A DNA stretch of 64,000 nucleotides, from assembly GCF_021018895.1 (NCBI RefSeq), contig NC_079372.1, positions 18,709,237-18,773,236 of the forward strand. Reading direction: 5' to 3'. A program made the translations under genes and the position numbers. Positions 36,958-51,079 of the stretch are shown here, piece by piece. The number at the start of each line of letters is the position of its first letter. Position 1 is the stretch's first letter. A model generated the notes under the pieces. The model did no database searches. It was not told where the DNA came from and worked only from the letters and a program-made list of their open reading frames with translations. The stretch comes from Seriola aureovittata. Lineage: Eukaryota > Chordata > Actinopteri > Carangiformes > Carangidae.

Positions 36958-38147
36958 TCAATTTTCTTGGGAGAGTTCTGACAAGAAAGCAAATAAGCAT
37001 ATTTTCCTACATGTTCCCGACAGTATGTCTTCAAGGAATAATTTTCTCTGTATGTTGAAATGATTAGAAATGAGGTAGACATTTTTACCCATACCAGGCC
37101 TCTGTGGGACGGTGACAGCTGGCTCCACGGAGATTGGGCAGAAAAGCACCTTAATACTAAAAAGGGAGTCCCAGGCATTTCATAGCTGAGACGTACTGAG
37201 GCCGCTCAGAGCTGTGCTCAACCATCCCCTGGGTGGATTTTCTGTCTGCGTCTGGCTGTGCAGCTCACAGAGGAACAGTGAGGATGCAGCCTTAATGTTT
37301 GAGCTACACAGCCCTGAACATGGCATGTTATCAGTGATGAGAGCATGCTGCATATCCAGCTGAATTGCTACTAGAGGGATACTTTAACCATGAAACCACT
37401 CAGTGCTGAAGCCACTAAGAGATTAGTGAGGAGAAGATGTTGCATATCAAATCACCTTTTGACTGGAAGAAGCTTTACCCAGCAGGCTCAGACGTTTGCT
37501 CATTTCTTCTCTCAGGATTCTTGGCTTTGCTCGTCTTCGCTGCGGTTTGACTTCAGTGGCCATTTTGCCTTCTTCCCAGCATGCTTTCAGCAAAAGGTCT
37601 TCATGTTCTCAAAATGGTGTTGGTGCAACATGCGTGAGACAACCGGATTTTTGCAAAAGTGGCATCATCCTCCTCATCATAGGCCACAGAATCAAATTGG
37701 TCCCCTGCTGGCTCTGCACTGGCAACAGCAGCATCTTCTGCAGTCACTGCACATCATCACTACGCTATACACACTGTATTGACTTTTAATGGCCCATAAC
37801 ATATTTGCATCATCTTTCATCCCATGTCATTGTTTGACTTGGGTGACTATTTGTAAACCTTTTGATTTGTGCTGGAATATATAGTCAACCATGTGCATGC
37901 ATCCATTACATCTGCCATTATGAGAAAGTGCTTTAATAAGCTTACAGTGTTTTGAAAACAGGCCCAAATAAAATGTCCCTCAAAGTCCCTTGAGTCACAC
38001 GGTTATGTCAGTTCAGCTGAGTCATAAAAGTGACTCATACAGGTGAGCGTGGAGCAAGATATGTGGAGCTGGTTGATCATTGCAGCTTCAGCACTGTGTC
38101 TGTATGGACCAGATCTGATGTTTTGTACTCTTTCAAAAGTGTAAGTG

Positions 38148-38440
38148 TATTAAAGGATAATCCTGGTTTCAATCACTAATAGAAACACTGGAAGGAACAA
38201 AGAGAAAACAGGTTGTAATAAACAGGAACTATTCTTTAACTAGTCCAGAAAAAGACCGATTAAAGTTATAAAAATGACTAGACCTATGTTATATATATTA
38301 TATATATATAGAGACCTCTGCGGATAATTCGGCTCCAGGTAAAAACCTTGAACAAAAAACACTGAAGGAATCCAAACCGGCAGAAACTTACAGCAAATGG
38401 TGGTGAAGACAACAACTCCCATGATCCCACGCTATTTCAC
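38148..38440 (+). repeat. Possible repeat beginning TTAAAGGATAATCCTGG
   Basis: The start resembles ATTAAAGGATAACTCTGG at about 11346, and the end has CAACTCCCATGATCCCAC, a phrase I associate with fish interspersed repeats. A short TATATA run is inside. The similarity between the two copies beyond the first 20 bp is weak. Confidence 0.35.
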
Positions 38441-41400
38441 GATGTCACCCAATCCGGTCTTTTGTTAATGTTTTGGTCGAGCGCAGGAGAAGTTACATAC
38501 TGTGTGTTTAACTTACACAGCAGCATCTACCGTATCACACTGCCCTCACCCAGCAGATGGAGTTCATTCTCTGTAGATGTATACCTTTGGATCTTCTTCT
38601 CCACGGTGGCTCTAAAAGTCACGGTTCATTCATGAAGACCATGATACAATTTAAAGCACAAGAACAAGCAAGTAAATGGACACTGAGTTGAGGTTGATTT
38701 AGCAGCTGTTTTCAGGGACTTAAAACAAACTGTTATGAGTCAGATTGTATCTGTTGCCTGGACGCAGTGAGGTGAAATCACTTACTGGTGTAAACCAGTT
38801 TGCTGAAGGCGAATCAGAAAAGACCTGATCACCTCCGATGGAGCAGACCAGGCTGTTTCAGATGAGACTGTGGCGGTGCTGTGGTCTTAATAGGAGAATC
38901 ACCAGCTAATGGACATATATTATTGCAGCCTGTTCTGACCGTGGATACTTGATGATCTTTCTACAGGTGTTCAGTCAAAAATGGACAGAATTAAACTCAA
39001 AGTTTTTATTGGAGACTTTAAATTCACATGCAGACGTGTCACCATGTCAGCCACGTCAGAATACTTTAATTCTGATTACATGCTTTGGTGCACGTCTCAT
39101 TAGATTTAGATTAGATTTGAAAATGTAATTCTTTCAACTAGATTAAATGTGATTGTGCCTGTAACAGTGAGCCCCTGATAAGCTCTGATGTCTTGCTGTT
39201 GTCCTGAGCTGTGCGATATGTCAAGCTCATTAGCTCAACCAAATTGTAGTTTCAGAAAGACAAACAGGGCCTCGCTGCAAATGAAATCTCTCTCCAAATG
39301 AAGCTTAGCGTCGCTGCTGCAAATAGATTACAACCGAGGAGTTGTATTCCCAACGTCGGCTCTGATTAGCGCCGCGAAGACGCCGCTCGTTCTGTTTTTA
39401 GAGAGACTTGTTCCGGTGTGATAGCTCGGCGTCTCAGAGGAGGCTTGATGTGTCGTGTCCCTATTAGATGTGACACTTTTCTTGCCTGTTATTCTTTTTT
39501 AATTTGCCGTGTCAAAGTCATGCTCTCTGCCTGTGTTTTTTTTCTTTTCTTTTTTGTCTTTTTTGGTCTTTTTTGGCTGTGTCTCACTCCTCTCTCATCC
39601 TCCTCTTTTTCCTCTCTTTCTACACGTGTTAATGTGGCAGAAGTGTCACGGATGTGGCAGCCGCCGTGAAGATGAAAAGATCCAGTGTTGATGCAGGCAG
39701 GCCACACACTCGCCTATCACAGGCAAAGAGTTTGTTGTTGTTTTTTTTCACCTCTGATTAATCAAATGTGATTTGTTTTAAAAAAATTCTGGCTAAGTTT
39801 TGGAAAGTAGGCCATGTTCATCTTTTTCCTGCTCAGCTGCTTGTGCTGCTGTCTGGAGTCCTGAGGTGTTTTTTTAGTTTGATTTTGTTAGTTGCACTGA
39901 ACTGAGACCGCACAGTTATTTGAAAATTATGCTTCCCTCTCCTCAGTTTGTACAACCAGTTTATCACAAGCAAAGTGTGTTACTAGATATTTATACTGGA
40001 TCAAAATCGAAACAGTTCAGGCTATGAATCTGCAGCTTTGCTTTCAGGATGTCGAATAAATTACAGCCCCCTGCCAGACTCATAACAAGCGCCAGTGTTG
40101 CATTCAAAGTCAGTGTCCTCTGTCCACCCACTGCTGGATATCACTGTGATTTTCTCATTAGATGACACAAAGACTAGCAGGTTTTTTTTTTTTTTTTTTT
40201 CATTTTCTTTGTGACTGAAAATGCGTTCAGATGAAGAAGAGCACCAACAATTCAGTTCCCAAGTGTGAATGTTATCACATCTCAGAGTAATAAGGCCGTG
40301 TTCTCGCAGACACAAGGCTAGGTAAAAAAATGTCGCCTCTTCATCCATTTGAATGAGGTGGGTGTCCCAACGCAGACGGCTTTGTGGATTATTTTATCTG
40401 GCCAATGAAAAACAGCCAGCTCACTTTCCTGATGGAGGACTTTGTAACGTGAGCGTTATGTTTTCCGGTCTTGGCGAGAATAACTAAATTGTTGCTGTGA
40501 CATCTTACCAGTGAATGTCGAGTAGTTTTTCCTCACTCATAATTTTACAAATGGCTGTGCAGCGTTCAGGCATCTGATAAGAAAGTGTGTGCCTCTCCAA
40601 ACAAGGCAAGAGAGATCCCATTGTAGCCAGTCACTCACTGACTGACCTCACCTACTGAAACACCTGAACGCCACGTACTTTCAACTCTTACTGACAAATC
40701 TAACAACTATGCACAAAAGTTAACGGCTTGGCTCCTGCTAAAGTGATACTAAATGTTGGTTCATTGACTGTGGTCTTATTACAATTGTGTGCAACCCTGG
40801 GAGACTGTTTCCTGTTTACTCTTCTGAAATGAGACGGAGGCAGGTCTGGAGCTCACCTTGTGGCTATAATTTCTCTTCTTTTTCAAATGCCATTTCTTAA
40901 GAGTCACAGCCTCACCCCAAATTTTAAATGGCATTTCTTGTTTATTGGTTGCTGTGATGTGAACGAGGAGAGCAAAGACGGGGCCGAAGGGAGGATGGCA
41001 TTTAGCAAAGGGTTGACTAGAGGCAAATCTATAATGAGCACGCAGCACAGAACTCAATGAGGACGAATTAACAAGTTAAAGATCCACTAACTCTTTCCAG
41101 ACCCCTCACAGGTGAAGCATCAGTATGCTGAATCCATCCACTGGAGGAAAGGAGCTGTTTCATATGTAAATCACCTTATGTCATGTCTTCTTTTATTTTC
41201 TTTCTTCTTTTTATTTGTTTGTTTTGTTTTTGATGAAAAATAACTTCAAATGAATTAAAAATTCTTGAAACAAGTAAGACTGCACTGCAAGTAAATGAAT
41301 CTAAACACTATCTGAACTATCAGACGAGTGTGAACTGCACTATCTCAAAGCCTTTATCTTGCAGTTGACAGCTTCAGACCAAAGCCCTGTTGTATATGAC

Positions 41401-43273
41401 TCCGACATATTGGAACAGGAAAACCATGTTAACCGTTCATCTCTCTGATTTTTTTATTTTTAAAACGTTTTTTTTTTTTACAATGGACGCCTTTTATTTA
41501 CCACAGGTCAGTGATTTTAGTGATCTCCTCGAACACACGAGTCTTTTCAGCTCAGGCGTCTGTGTTGAACTAAAGTCTCTGAACACAAACACAGTTTTAC
41601 ATCCTAATTAAAACTGTTTGTTCATTATCCAAATCCCCAGCCGTTTGTTTTTCCTTGATGTCGATTCAAGTCATTTGACAGTTATCCCAATCCCTGGTTA
41701 TTTGGATAACTGACATGCTAATCAACATTTAAAAGTGTTAGTGTTGTGCTGTTTTTCCTGAGTTGTTAAGCCGGTGGGCAAATTGTTTATTTATTTAAAC
41801 GCTGGAATTAATGAAATGAACTTTAAATATGTAAAGTTTTAAAACTATTGCGATAAAGATGAATAGGAAAAGTCAACAGGTAATTTCAGCACAACACATT
41901 TTACTGGTCAGAATGTGGTCAGGTTTATGCACAACTACATGTATTGCAATTTTGTCCATGTGTATTTTTTTCAAAATAAAACTAAATTAAGATGAATATA
42001 TAATGATCATACTGTACTTTTTTGTAGAATTACATAAAGAAATGTTGAAATATAAAGGTGGATCGAAGCATCTCCTGATGTTTCACTCATGAAAATGCCT
42101 CTGAAAGCGAATTGAGACATCGGGTACTTTTTAAAAAAAAAAAAATAATAATAATTTAAAAAAAGAACCAAAGTGTAAGTAGCATGACAGCTGAGAATGT
42201 TCTGTAATCCAATTCATTAGTTCGAGAAATATTTTCTATTTCATGCCATCCCTTCTCTTCTCCATGATTGGAGTTATTACTGAATATGGGTCATTAAGAA
42301 ATTAATTATTTATAATCAAATTAGCCACAGCTTGTCCAGCTGATTTATTCGTTAATATCGGGCATCATTTTATTCTGAAAATGCTGTCAGCGCAGCATCC
42401 TGAGCGACACAGACACACAGACAGGTGAGCTGTGATGTCACAGACACACAGGTGAGCATGGATGACCACAAGTTTCAGGAGCTGAATGAAAAGTAATACA
42501 GGAAGAAGTTGTTTTTTTTTTTTTTATTTACATAATTCAAGCACCTGAATGAAAGACAGCTGCTGAACCGCAGGTGAGATTTGAAAATGGCTCACGGCAG
42601 ATGGTTGGTTCAAACAAAGTGACAGATTAATATAAAAAAAATGTACAACATCTATTCAAAATCAGAGGAAAAAAAACACGTGTGCAGTGGAGACAACATT
42701 TCAACCGTTTTGGTCGTCCGACAAAAAAAACGTCCCTGAAAAACGTCTGCCAGAGGTGTGATATTTGAAGCACTTCTTTTGCTCGCTTTCTTACAGGCGG
42801 ACTCTCACGCTGTGTGTTGTGTTACCCTTCCCGCCTCCATCTTGTCGAGTTCCCTGGCTGCTCCCCGTGTCTCTGCGTTTGATTACATTCATTCTGTGAT
42901 GAAGCTAAGTGGCAGTCTGTCCTGTAATCTCTGTCATTCATCAACGTCAGCCTTAATAGAGGCAGAGAGGAAAATGAGCCTAAAGGAGGCCTTTTGGTAA
43001 AGCTCCTGTGACTGCCTATACATCTGGTGTGTGTGTGTGTGTGTGTGAGAATCTGACCTCCTTTGACTGTATGTTTCCTCTCCAAAGCCCATTTTGTGTT
43101 GTATGTGTGCAGGAATATGTTCTTTGATTTAGAGGCTGTTGTAAAGATAGTGTAAGGGCGTGTTTCCTCCGTGTGCGAAGGTGTGTGCGCGTGCATCCCA
43201 CAAGCCAGTTCACTCGTTTATCTGTACTGTCAGCTCGCCCCACGAGAGCCTCGCTCGCACAATGGTAACCTGC

Positions 43274-43492
43274 AGGGAGGAGGAGGAGGAGGATGAGGAA
43301 GAGCTAGAGAGAGAGAGAGAGACAGAAGCAGGAAAAGAGAATGAGGTGGAGGAGAAGGGGAAGAAGGAGTTGTGATTTTCGGTGGAAGGGAATTTCGCCA
43401 TTCCCTGCCAGACAAGGAGGCTTGGTTCCAGCTGTCCTGTCTACCAACAAGCCCTCCACCCCACCACCACCACCACCACCACCACCACCACC
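43274..43492 (+). repeat. Cluster of GGA/GA and CCA simple repeats
   Basis: A purine tract of GGA and GA units (43274-43323) is followed by a CCA/CCT tract (43456-43492). Open frames coding poly-Pro, poly-Thr, poly-His, poly-Gly or poly-Ser on both strands are by-products of these repeats. Confidence 0.9.
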
Positions 43493-44447
43493 TCCCCCTC
43501 CTCCTCTTCTCCCTGTTGCTGCCTGTGTGCCTCCAGCTTTGGACACAAAGGCTGTCTCAGCTCTGGCTTTCAGATAATGGCTCCATTCAAACAGCTCCAT
43601 AACTACATGACCATTAACAAACATCCGATTCATCACATATTTCATTCCTGAAATGTCGCCTGTACCCAGACCTCAAAACTCCAGATACCGCCTGAACCTT
43701 TTTCTCTGCCTCCATCGTCAGAATCAGATTCATCTTTCTTAGCCTAAGTCCTTTCAGGCAATCCGAGCGTACGTTTGTCTTCCTCTGTTTGTTTTTTTGG
43801 AGAAAGAAAGAAATTGGTTGTTGCACTTTCCACAATAGGTTGTGTAATAAATAAACAAGTAAATAGAAATACTGAAAAGCCCCTTATGTTTTGTTAATGC
43901 ACGCTGCTTGAAATCACGTCGCTAGCGATGATAGATGCTGCTGTATTTGCATGTATAAGGAGCACAGTGCTTCGCTGCCTGTGAGAATATTTTCATCTTC
44001 ACATGCTGATTAATTGTAACTAAAAATACACAATAAATTATGGGGGGGGGGGTTGTATCCAAAAAACATGCAGAGGTGGTGCAGCACATTTTCTACCCTG
44101 TTTAATGTTTGTAGGTATTACCATGCTCCATCCTCTGCCAGCAAGGTATGGCAGACTGTATGTATCCTGAGAGGCGACACCCGGGGCAAAAAAGATTTAA
44201 AAAATGAGTGCTCACTGCACCACTTGCTGCTGCATCATTGAGCTTATTATTGCTCTGAGTGCAAATCAGATGAGCACGTCAACAGTTTTATCAACTCGTC
44301 TTTTCCATCATCAACAAAAAAAAACAGATTTTAGTGAGAAAAAAAACCTGAAATAGTAAAAGTGAGGGCAGGATTCTCACCCATCCCCAAAGAAACTTAC
44401 ACCGTAGTTAAACATACAAAGATTCTCACTGTAGTATTCTGAATGTT

Positions 44448-44580
44448 GGGTCTCATGCAGATATTTAGTTTGCATGTATCCTGAATCTTTAGCAAACGCT
44501 CTTAACTGCACAAACTTGTCTTAAATCACTTGTTTCCCCCTGATGAACGCCACCTGGATTCATGAGATGCTGGCGTCCCA
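44448..44580 (+). repeat. Dispersed repeat family B, copy 2
   Basis: Counterpart of 16520-16700, with TCTCATGCAG, CTGCACAAACTTGTCTTAAA and GATGAACGCCACCTGG in the same order. Confidence 0.5.
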
Positions 44581-44676
44581 GTTCAGGTCCTGAGAGACTC
44601 TCTATAGCTCTCCCAGTTGGTTTCCACGGCGACGTGGTGCCGTTTAGGTCGACAAAACTTCCTCAGCTGTGCTTCA

Positions 44677-44850
44677 TGTTTAGTGCTAATTAGCAAATGT
44701 TAGCATGTTAAAACTAAGATGGTGAACATGGTAAAAAAAATAGTGTCTGCTAATAAAATCAGCATGTTGGCACTGTCATAGTGAGCATGTTAGCATGCTG
44801 ACGTTAGCATTTTTCAAGGCATCACTGTGCAGCCTCACAGAGCTGCTAGC
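44677..44850 (+). repeat. Dispersed repeat family C, copy 2
   Basis: Counterpart of 18395-18545, with AGTGCTAATTAGCAAATG, GTTAGCATGCTGACGTTAGC and CACAGAGCTGCTAGCAC. Confidence 0.7.
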
Positions 44851-47800
44851 ACAGGTGTTTATTTACTCTTTAACGAAAGAAATAATTTGCAACACTTTAT
44901 TTTAGAGGTACAATGTCTCCTAATTATTTCTAGTAAATTCTTTTTTTAGGATGTTTTGTAAAGAGCTAAATAATGTGGAACAAATTAGGATTTCTAGAGG
45001 AATTAACTTTTAAAGAAGTGGGTTATTTAAATCCAAGCAGCTGTGGTTTTCAAGGTAACTCGGATTCCTCTTATTTATTTTCTGCTTAGTTACTGTAGTC
45101 ATCCAGCAGAGATGGGTATAGTCATGTTTTTAACAAGTTACACAGATCGACACTGGGATTTGCAATGCAAATCTACATGTATCTACAATCTCCTGTGAGG
45201 GAAAAGCGTCATCTGTTTACTCGTAGAGGTGCTGTACCTGTTTGACTTACTGTACTCAAAGATGCTGACACTGTCGCTCACAAAAAAGATGTACAAACTG
45301 CACTGGAAGCAAATGTTACCTAAATGACAGGATGTTGTGCTTGTTTTAAATTTCTTGGTAAGGTAGACTATTTCTATAAGACTTGAAACCAACCCAGCTG
45401 ATTCAGCCTTTCTTAAACCATCCTTCCTCCAGCCCACAAACGTGCCCCCCTTCTGTTCAGAGTCAGGCCCAACAGGGAAAGCTTACCTCGAGCAGTAAAG
45501 CTCGGATGCTGGGTTTTAGCCTGTGCAGCTGTCGACTCCTATCTATCTGCCTGTGTCGGTGCTGGAGAGGATACTCCAGGGTGCATTAGAGAGGGTAGGG
45601 AGATTAGATACTGAGTGCTGATATCTCCTGTTCCTCTCCTGCTATGTCTCCCCTCTGCCGCCGCTGCCTGGCCCAGGAGAATAGGCTGGTGGAGGCAGCT
45701 TTTAAAGAGGCAGAGGAAGAAAGATGCTCCCTGTTGTGACTTCTGCAGGGCCTGTTTCTTTCTTTCTGCCTCTTCTTCCCTGTGACTTCATCGTCTCCTC
45801 TTCTGCTTTCTTCTCTGGAACTAGTCCTCCTCCCATGGCTGCACTGCTGCCTGCAGAAAATAAGAATACTGCAATAACACCAAAAGAAAAGACAAGATTG
45901 TGCTTTATTTTAGAACTAAAAAGGAAAAAAAAAAAAGATTTGTTAGAAGCTTGTTTGGTTCTGGGTATTTTGTGTTTTTTGTTGTTGTACTGTTGCAAAC
46001 ATGACTGTACCTCTCCACTTTCCGCAGTGGTTTTTCTGCGTCTGCTGGGAGCTGCTGCTATAGATTCACCTTGGAAATGGATTTATCTCTCATTGACTGG
46101 TTGTTTTGCAAGGTGTTTTAATTGCTGTGTGGTATAGCACACTGGAATGGTGGAGACACGAAAATTGAGCCATTGTGGAGAAGCAGCCGTGTGAGGAGGA
46201 ATACTGCAGAAATACTGTAGCAGCAGAGACACTGTAGACTTCAAACAACTCCACATGCAGGCGTGTCTATGAGTAGCTGTGCACATACTGAATGTACATG
46301 TACATGTATATAAATATATTATTATTATTATTATTAGTACACAGGAAGCAATTTCATAATGCCTTGATACGTAAGATCAGATATAGCATAGGTTGGTATC
46401 ATGCTAACATAAAACATGAGAATATCACCATACAGTACATAAACATAAATGTATACTTCCAAGTGTTATCACATATTTTAATCTTTCTATCACACTTGCT
46501 TATACATACACCCATTAACCCCACTAGTACTGTAACACCGAACATTACCTGGATTTTAGATTTAAGAGGCAAATGCATCGTACAAAGGCTGAATGCACTT
46601 ACTATAAGTTACCTAAAGAGCATAAGTGTCAGCTAAATGAATGTAATGTTATGCACAGATAAAGCTCCCTCCACGCTGGCTATTAAAATATATCTGAATT
46701 TAGAACATGGAAGTTGATTCTTGACCCTGGGATCAGTAGAGACTTTCCTGTAAAACATGAGCCCATAGGTCGTCTGTGCACGCAGCTTATTACAACCCAC
46801 AGTTATGTTTTATTGTTAGGCGATCTCTAACGGTCATAGTAATTACGATGCGACAAAGTCAATAAAACACGGGACTTTCATATCGTCTGAAACTGAAAGT
46901 CATCATTGTTTCTTTTATCCACAACCATAACTTTCCGTTTATTATTGTTCCATGACGACAAAGAGCCGAAAGCAGGTATGCGCCAATGGGTCGTATCCGA
47001 GTGTAGGGACAAATGACAAAATAGGTTTTATGGGTCGTTTATTGGAGGATTTGTGTGGCAAAATAACCTCAACTTGATCTTTCTTCAGCCGGCCACTGAC
47101 TCCACTCTTTAGATGCAGCCGAAAGCTCCATAAAAAGCCAGTAAGTGAACCACTGAGCTGAGATTATTTTGTCACATGTATTTAAAGTTGCATTAGACTC
47201 TGCTTTGGTTTCATAGAGAGTAAAAACACAACAGAAGCTTTCAAGTTTGAATAACTGAATGACAGTAAATGTTTCCTGCCAACGTTGGCGTCTTTTACGG
47301 AGTTTCGAGACTCTGTATGCAAGTCGTGTCAATTTTACAAACCCTCATGAACGCCAAGGCGCCGCTCATAAACACCATGGCATTTTCACATGGCTTGTTT
47401 AAACCTTCGTATCATCCATCACTGTTTAATGGCTAGTTAGCTCAGCTCCTGCCGCCCTGACCGCAAACACCCCGCGGGGCATTTTCATCCAGACTTGTAA
47501 AAAATCATTACACACCTCACCATGAAAGGTCCTCCTCAATAACACCTGAAAACCCAAAATAATGTCGTCACCCGGGGTGAGTACCGACACATTATATTTC
47601 TGAGGATGTATTTTTAGTGTTTGTCAAGAGCGACGCAGGAGCAGCCGGAGATGATGGATGATAGACGACAGGTAGGAGTTACACCGTACACGGCCGCAGA
47701 GGCGGGTTAATTCTTCAGAAATGAGAATGAGATTTTCTGTATTTACACAGAAAGTTCCCTTGATCCTCTCAAATTTGTTACTCAAATGCTCAGATTATCT

Positions 47801-48721
47801 GCACCACTTGGAAAACCACGTTAAGTACATGACAAATAGCGGGATGGGTGGGATTAACTGCCTCTCCACAAGTGTTGAAAAGGCGAGGAAGTTGGCTTTG
47901 GAGGGAAAAGCTGGCTCCTTCTCAGAAAGGTCAACGTTTTGAAACGGCATCTTTCAATTCCCCTACCCCCAAACTATTTTACATGTTTTATGCTGTGGAA
48001 ACACATTATTTCATTCTGTTGTTTGGACTGCTGATGAAAGTATTGTAGACTTATGAATAGGCAACAGGAACAGCGTATTCCAACTGTGTCTTTCTACAGT
48101 GAATCCGTTCGTGATTTCTCATTAGAGAATCCTCAAAAAACCCCAAATGTTTTCCAGAGAGACAAAACAATGTTGTGGATTCTGCTTGCTCAGGCTCGGT
48201 TTGTCTTTGGGTTTGCTCGGGCTTAAGGCTTCAGGCAGGTTCTCTGTGTAACTGATGGCAGCTGTTTACCACAGAACTGTGTGTGTAGAGGCTCATTATT
48301 AGAGCGTGAAGCTTGTTATGAGGCCGTGTGAGAGACTTGTTAGTCGCTAATTATTTCTGAGGAGCTGCCTGGCAAGTCTGGATGGAAATGAGTAGAGAGA
48401 GGAGACGTACGCAGACGTGCAGAGCAGTGCAGCAGGAAGATGGATGTGGAGACGCGGGTCACACGAGTTTTAACCTGCTGGGACTTTCAGTTTGGTGATT
48501 AAAGTTAAAGCTTGTGACTTTATGGGTATTGTTCTGTTTTGTTTTGTTTTTTTTGTTTTTTTTTCAACCACAGTGCATTTTGTGTAGATAAATCTGAGGT
48601 GTGAAAAGATTATTAAATGGGTAAAAATGATTGTTGAAGAGATAAAAGAGAAACCCATATATATCTGTTAGAAAAAGCAAAGTTTATTTGTTCTAACCCT
48701 TTTGCTTTTTTTGTGAAATAT

Positions 48722-49013
48722 TCAGGACTGTGCCCTGTGGCTTACTCTATGTTGGTAAGACAACATTAAAAGAGAGAATACGTGAACATAAGGAGAAATG
48801 ATAGAGATTACCCAGCAGAATTACATTTTAATGACTTTAAACGTGACATCTCACACATTTAGGTTCCAGGACATTGAAAAGGTGACTGTGCCTGAGAGAG
48901 GTGGTAACACTGATGAAATTCTTAATAGAAGACAAGTATACTGGATATTTAATTTGCAAATGTTATCCCCCGATTGCCTAAATGATGGGATCCCATGGCA
49001 TGTCATGCTCTAA
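48722..49013 (+). pseudogene. Penelope-like retroelement fragment (GIY-YIG end)
   Basis: From 48730 the frame reads VPCGLLYVGKTTLKERIREH before a stop. This corresponds to the YIG half and the R-x-x-E-H segment of a GIY-YIG endonuclease domain. After a frameshift, the frame ending at 49013 continues with PERGGNTDEILNRRQVYWIF, then LNDGIPW. This is the usual R-G-G, L-x-R-E/Q-x-x-W-I-F and L-N-x-x C-terminal pattern of Penelope-like elements. The reverse transcriptase is absent, so the copy is 5'-truncated and dead. Confidence 0.7.
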
Positions 49014-49216
49014 GGAGTTTAAAGACTTTATAGATCGATCTTTGGCAAATTACATGACTTGTGAAAGCTGCAAGGAATGAGGAATATAACACGACAAGAG
49101 TACACACACATTACTGTCAATTCCACTGGAGAATAATTGTCCCACACCTGGGCCCACAAGATGGGTGGAGCATTATCTATTTTTGATCATGGTTGTAAGA
49201 AGTGTTTAAAATTATT

Positions 49217-49241
49217 CTGATGAAAGGTCGAGAGACCGAAA
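49217..49241 (+). ncRNA. Hammerhead-like core remnant (probably inactive)
   Basis: The sequence reads CTGATGA, two A, a 4-bp stem GGTC/GACC with GAGA loop, then GAAA. CUGAUGA and GAAA flanking stem II are the conserved boxes of the hammerhead ribozyme, and Penelope-like elements are known to carry hammerheads. Here two extra bases lie between the first box and stem II, and no clear stem III follows, so it is more likely a degenerate or look-alike motif. Its place about 200 bp after the GIY-YIG fragment supports a link. Confidence 0.35.
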
Positions 49242-49499
49242 GGTTAGGATGATCAATAAATCATGATGCTCAGCAAAGAGCAGTGTGCGGGATATTCTTC
49301 TTTTCAAAACATCCTCAGGACTCGAATGAAACAAACAAAAACAAAAACAAACATTCTAACACAGAAAAATTAATTACCACCCAAAACTCATGACGTACAG
49401 TAGGTTCAGATTAACGGACAAACATTTTACGAGACACAGTTCAGAACCCGAAATCGCAGTTTCAGGGTTCAAGTTTCACTGGCAAGTCTGATAAATGAT

Positions 49500-49690
49500 T
49501 AAACCATTTGTCTGGGACATTTTCAGTTTTTGAACTATGAGGATTTAATATGTTTATATATTTTATTTAAATCATTGTCAATTAGATACCTTTTGAGTTT
49601 TGCATGATTGGTTGGGCAAAAGGAGTCATATGAGGACATCACATTGGCATCTGGGGAAGTACATTTTGCAGTTTACCTTACAGTTAATAT
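49500..49690 (-). repeat. Dispersed repeat family E, partial minus copy
   Basis: Contains TTGGTTGGGCAAAAGGAGTC, ATGAGGACATCACATTGG and ATCTGGGGAAGT, which resemble the reverse of the TTTTGTCC region and adjoining part of family E. Strongly diverged. Confidence 0.45.
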
Positions 49691-51079
49691 ATATATCAAA
49701 TAACAGGTTAATTAAAAATAAATGAATAAGTAAAGAATAAAATTCATCTGAATATGACAGCGGTCAAACAGCAGCTACAATGGCTCACAGTCGTTCACAT
49801 GCTAAAACAAAAAACAGCAAGTTGTAGCCACAATAAATGAAAACATACAATGAAATTTACATTTTAAACTGAAAGATAATGTATCTGGTTTAATTCATGG
49901 TTTAACAGCGAGCGTACAGTCGCCTCCCAACACTGTGTCACGTGGGATACACAAAGTACAGATGACAGTAAGTGTTAAAAAAGCAGAAGAACGTGAGAAA
50001 GTGTGTCGCTGCCACGGCTGAACAGCTTCTTAATGACGCGTCCAAACCTGTCAGGCTTGTTGATGAGACGGGTGTAAGAGAAAAGGACAGTTCACAGGTT
50101 GCCGTTTCACTGAGGAGGCTGTTGACTTGTTCTTCTCGTCACATAATTGTGATGTCATCAATAGACACAATAAGAAACACAGTACACAGCATTAGACTAA
50201 ATATTATACATTCATGATATATTGTTTTAAAGGATTTTATCTCGCAGAGTAAAAGATATTTTTCCAGTTTAAGAATATTTTTTTTGCAGGTTGGTGTACT
50301 GGAGTCAACCCGGTTGAATAGAAACAGAAATAGTTTTTATTTTTGTTGCACCTTCCAAGATAATTGTGCAGAACGTTAAGTTTCATATTTACCTTCCAAC
50401 CATAGCTATTTAACTTGTAATGATGCCTCAGCAGTGCCACAATTGCTATGTTCACACACTCCCATTTGAACCAAACGAGTTGTGTAATAAGAGAGCAGAG
50501 TGCGCTGAAGTATTTTTACCATTAAAACATTATCGATGCATCTTTAAACTTCTTTGTTGTTGACGCACTCGAATCAAATGAAACCCACACCAATAACAAT
50601 CACAGCTCTAGTTGCTGTTGATATTTAGCACATTGTGTATGTATCATGCATCATTGCTCTTCCCTGTGGCTGCAGTGAGAGGAAGTGGGGAGCCTGCATC
50701 CCAAGAGTGTGTCTCCATTTCCAGACTGGTGATGTTGTTGGCCTCAGTCTGGCTGTCATCAACATGTTAGCTCTCTAAATGTCAGCTGTTCCACTGTCTG
50801 TGTCCATCCTCAACTACTAGCTCTGCCTCATACTCTTTTCAATGTAGCTTTTGATTTTTCTTTCCTGTCTTTTCTTCTGATTTTTTTTCCTACTTTTTTT
50901 TAAGATTTATTTTACAACCTACACATTTCATTCAGGCCAAACAGCTTTTTAATGAGATTGGAAATACTGTCTGCAGTGTAGGCTGTATAATAAACCCATT
51001 AAAGTCTTGTATCATATAAAGTGAGATTTCCATGTTTTGTTTGATTATAGATCAGGTCTAGGTCCTATATTAATACTGT

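Noticed and set aside
37390..37782. A 130-codon + strand frame with many His, Gln and Phe residues
   Set aside because: No family resemblance. The opposite strand gives a weak transposase-like fragment instead, so the frame is probably a shadow.
43304..43645. Frames coding poly-Gly, poly-Pro, poly-His, poly-Thr and poly-Ser
   Set aside because: They are translations of the GGA/GA and CCA simple repeats in different frames.
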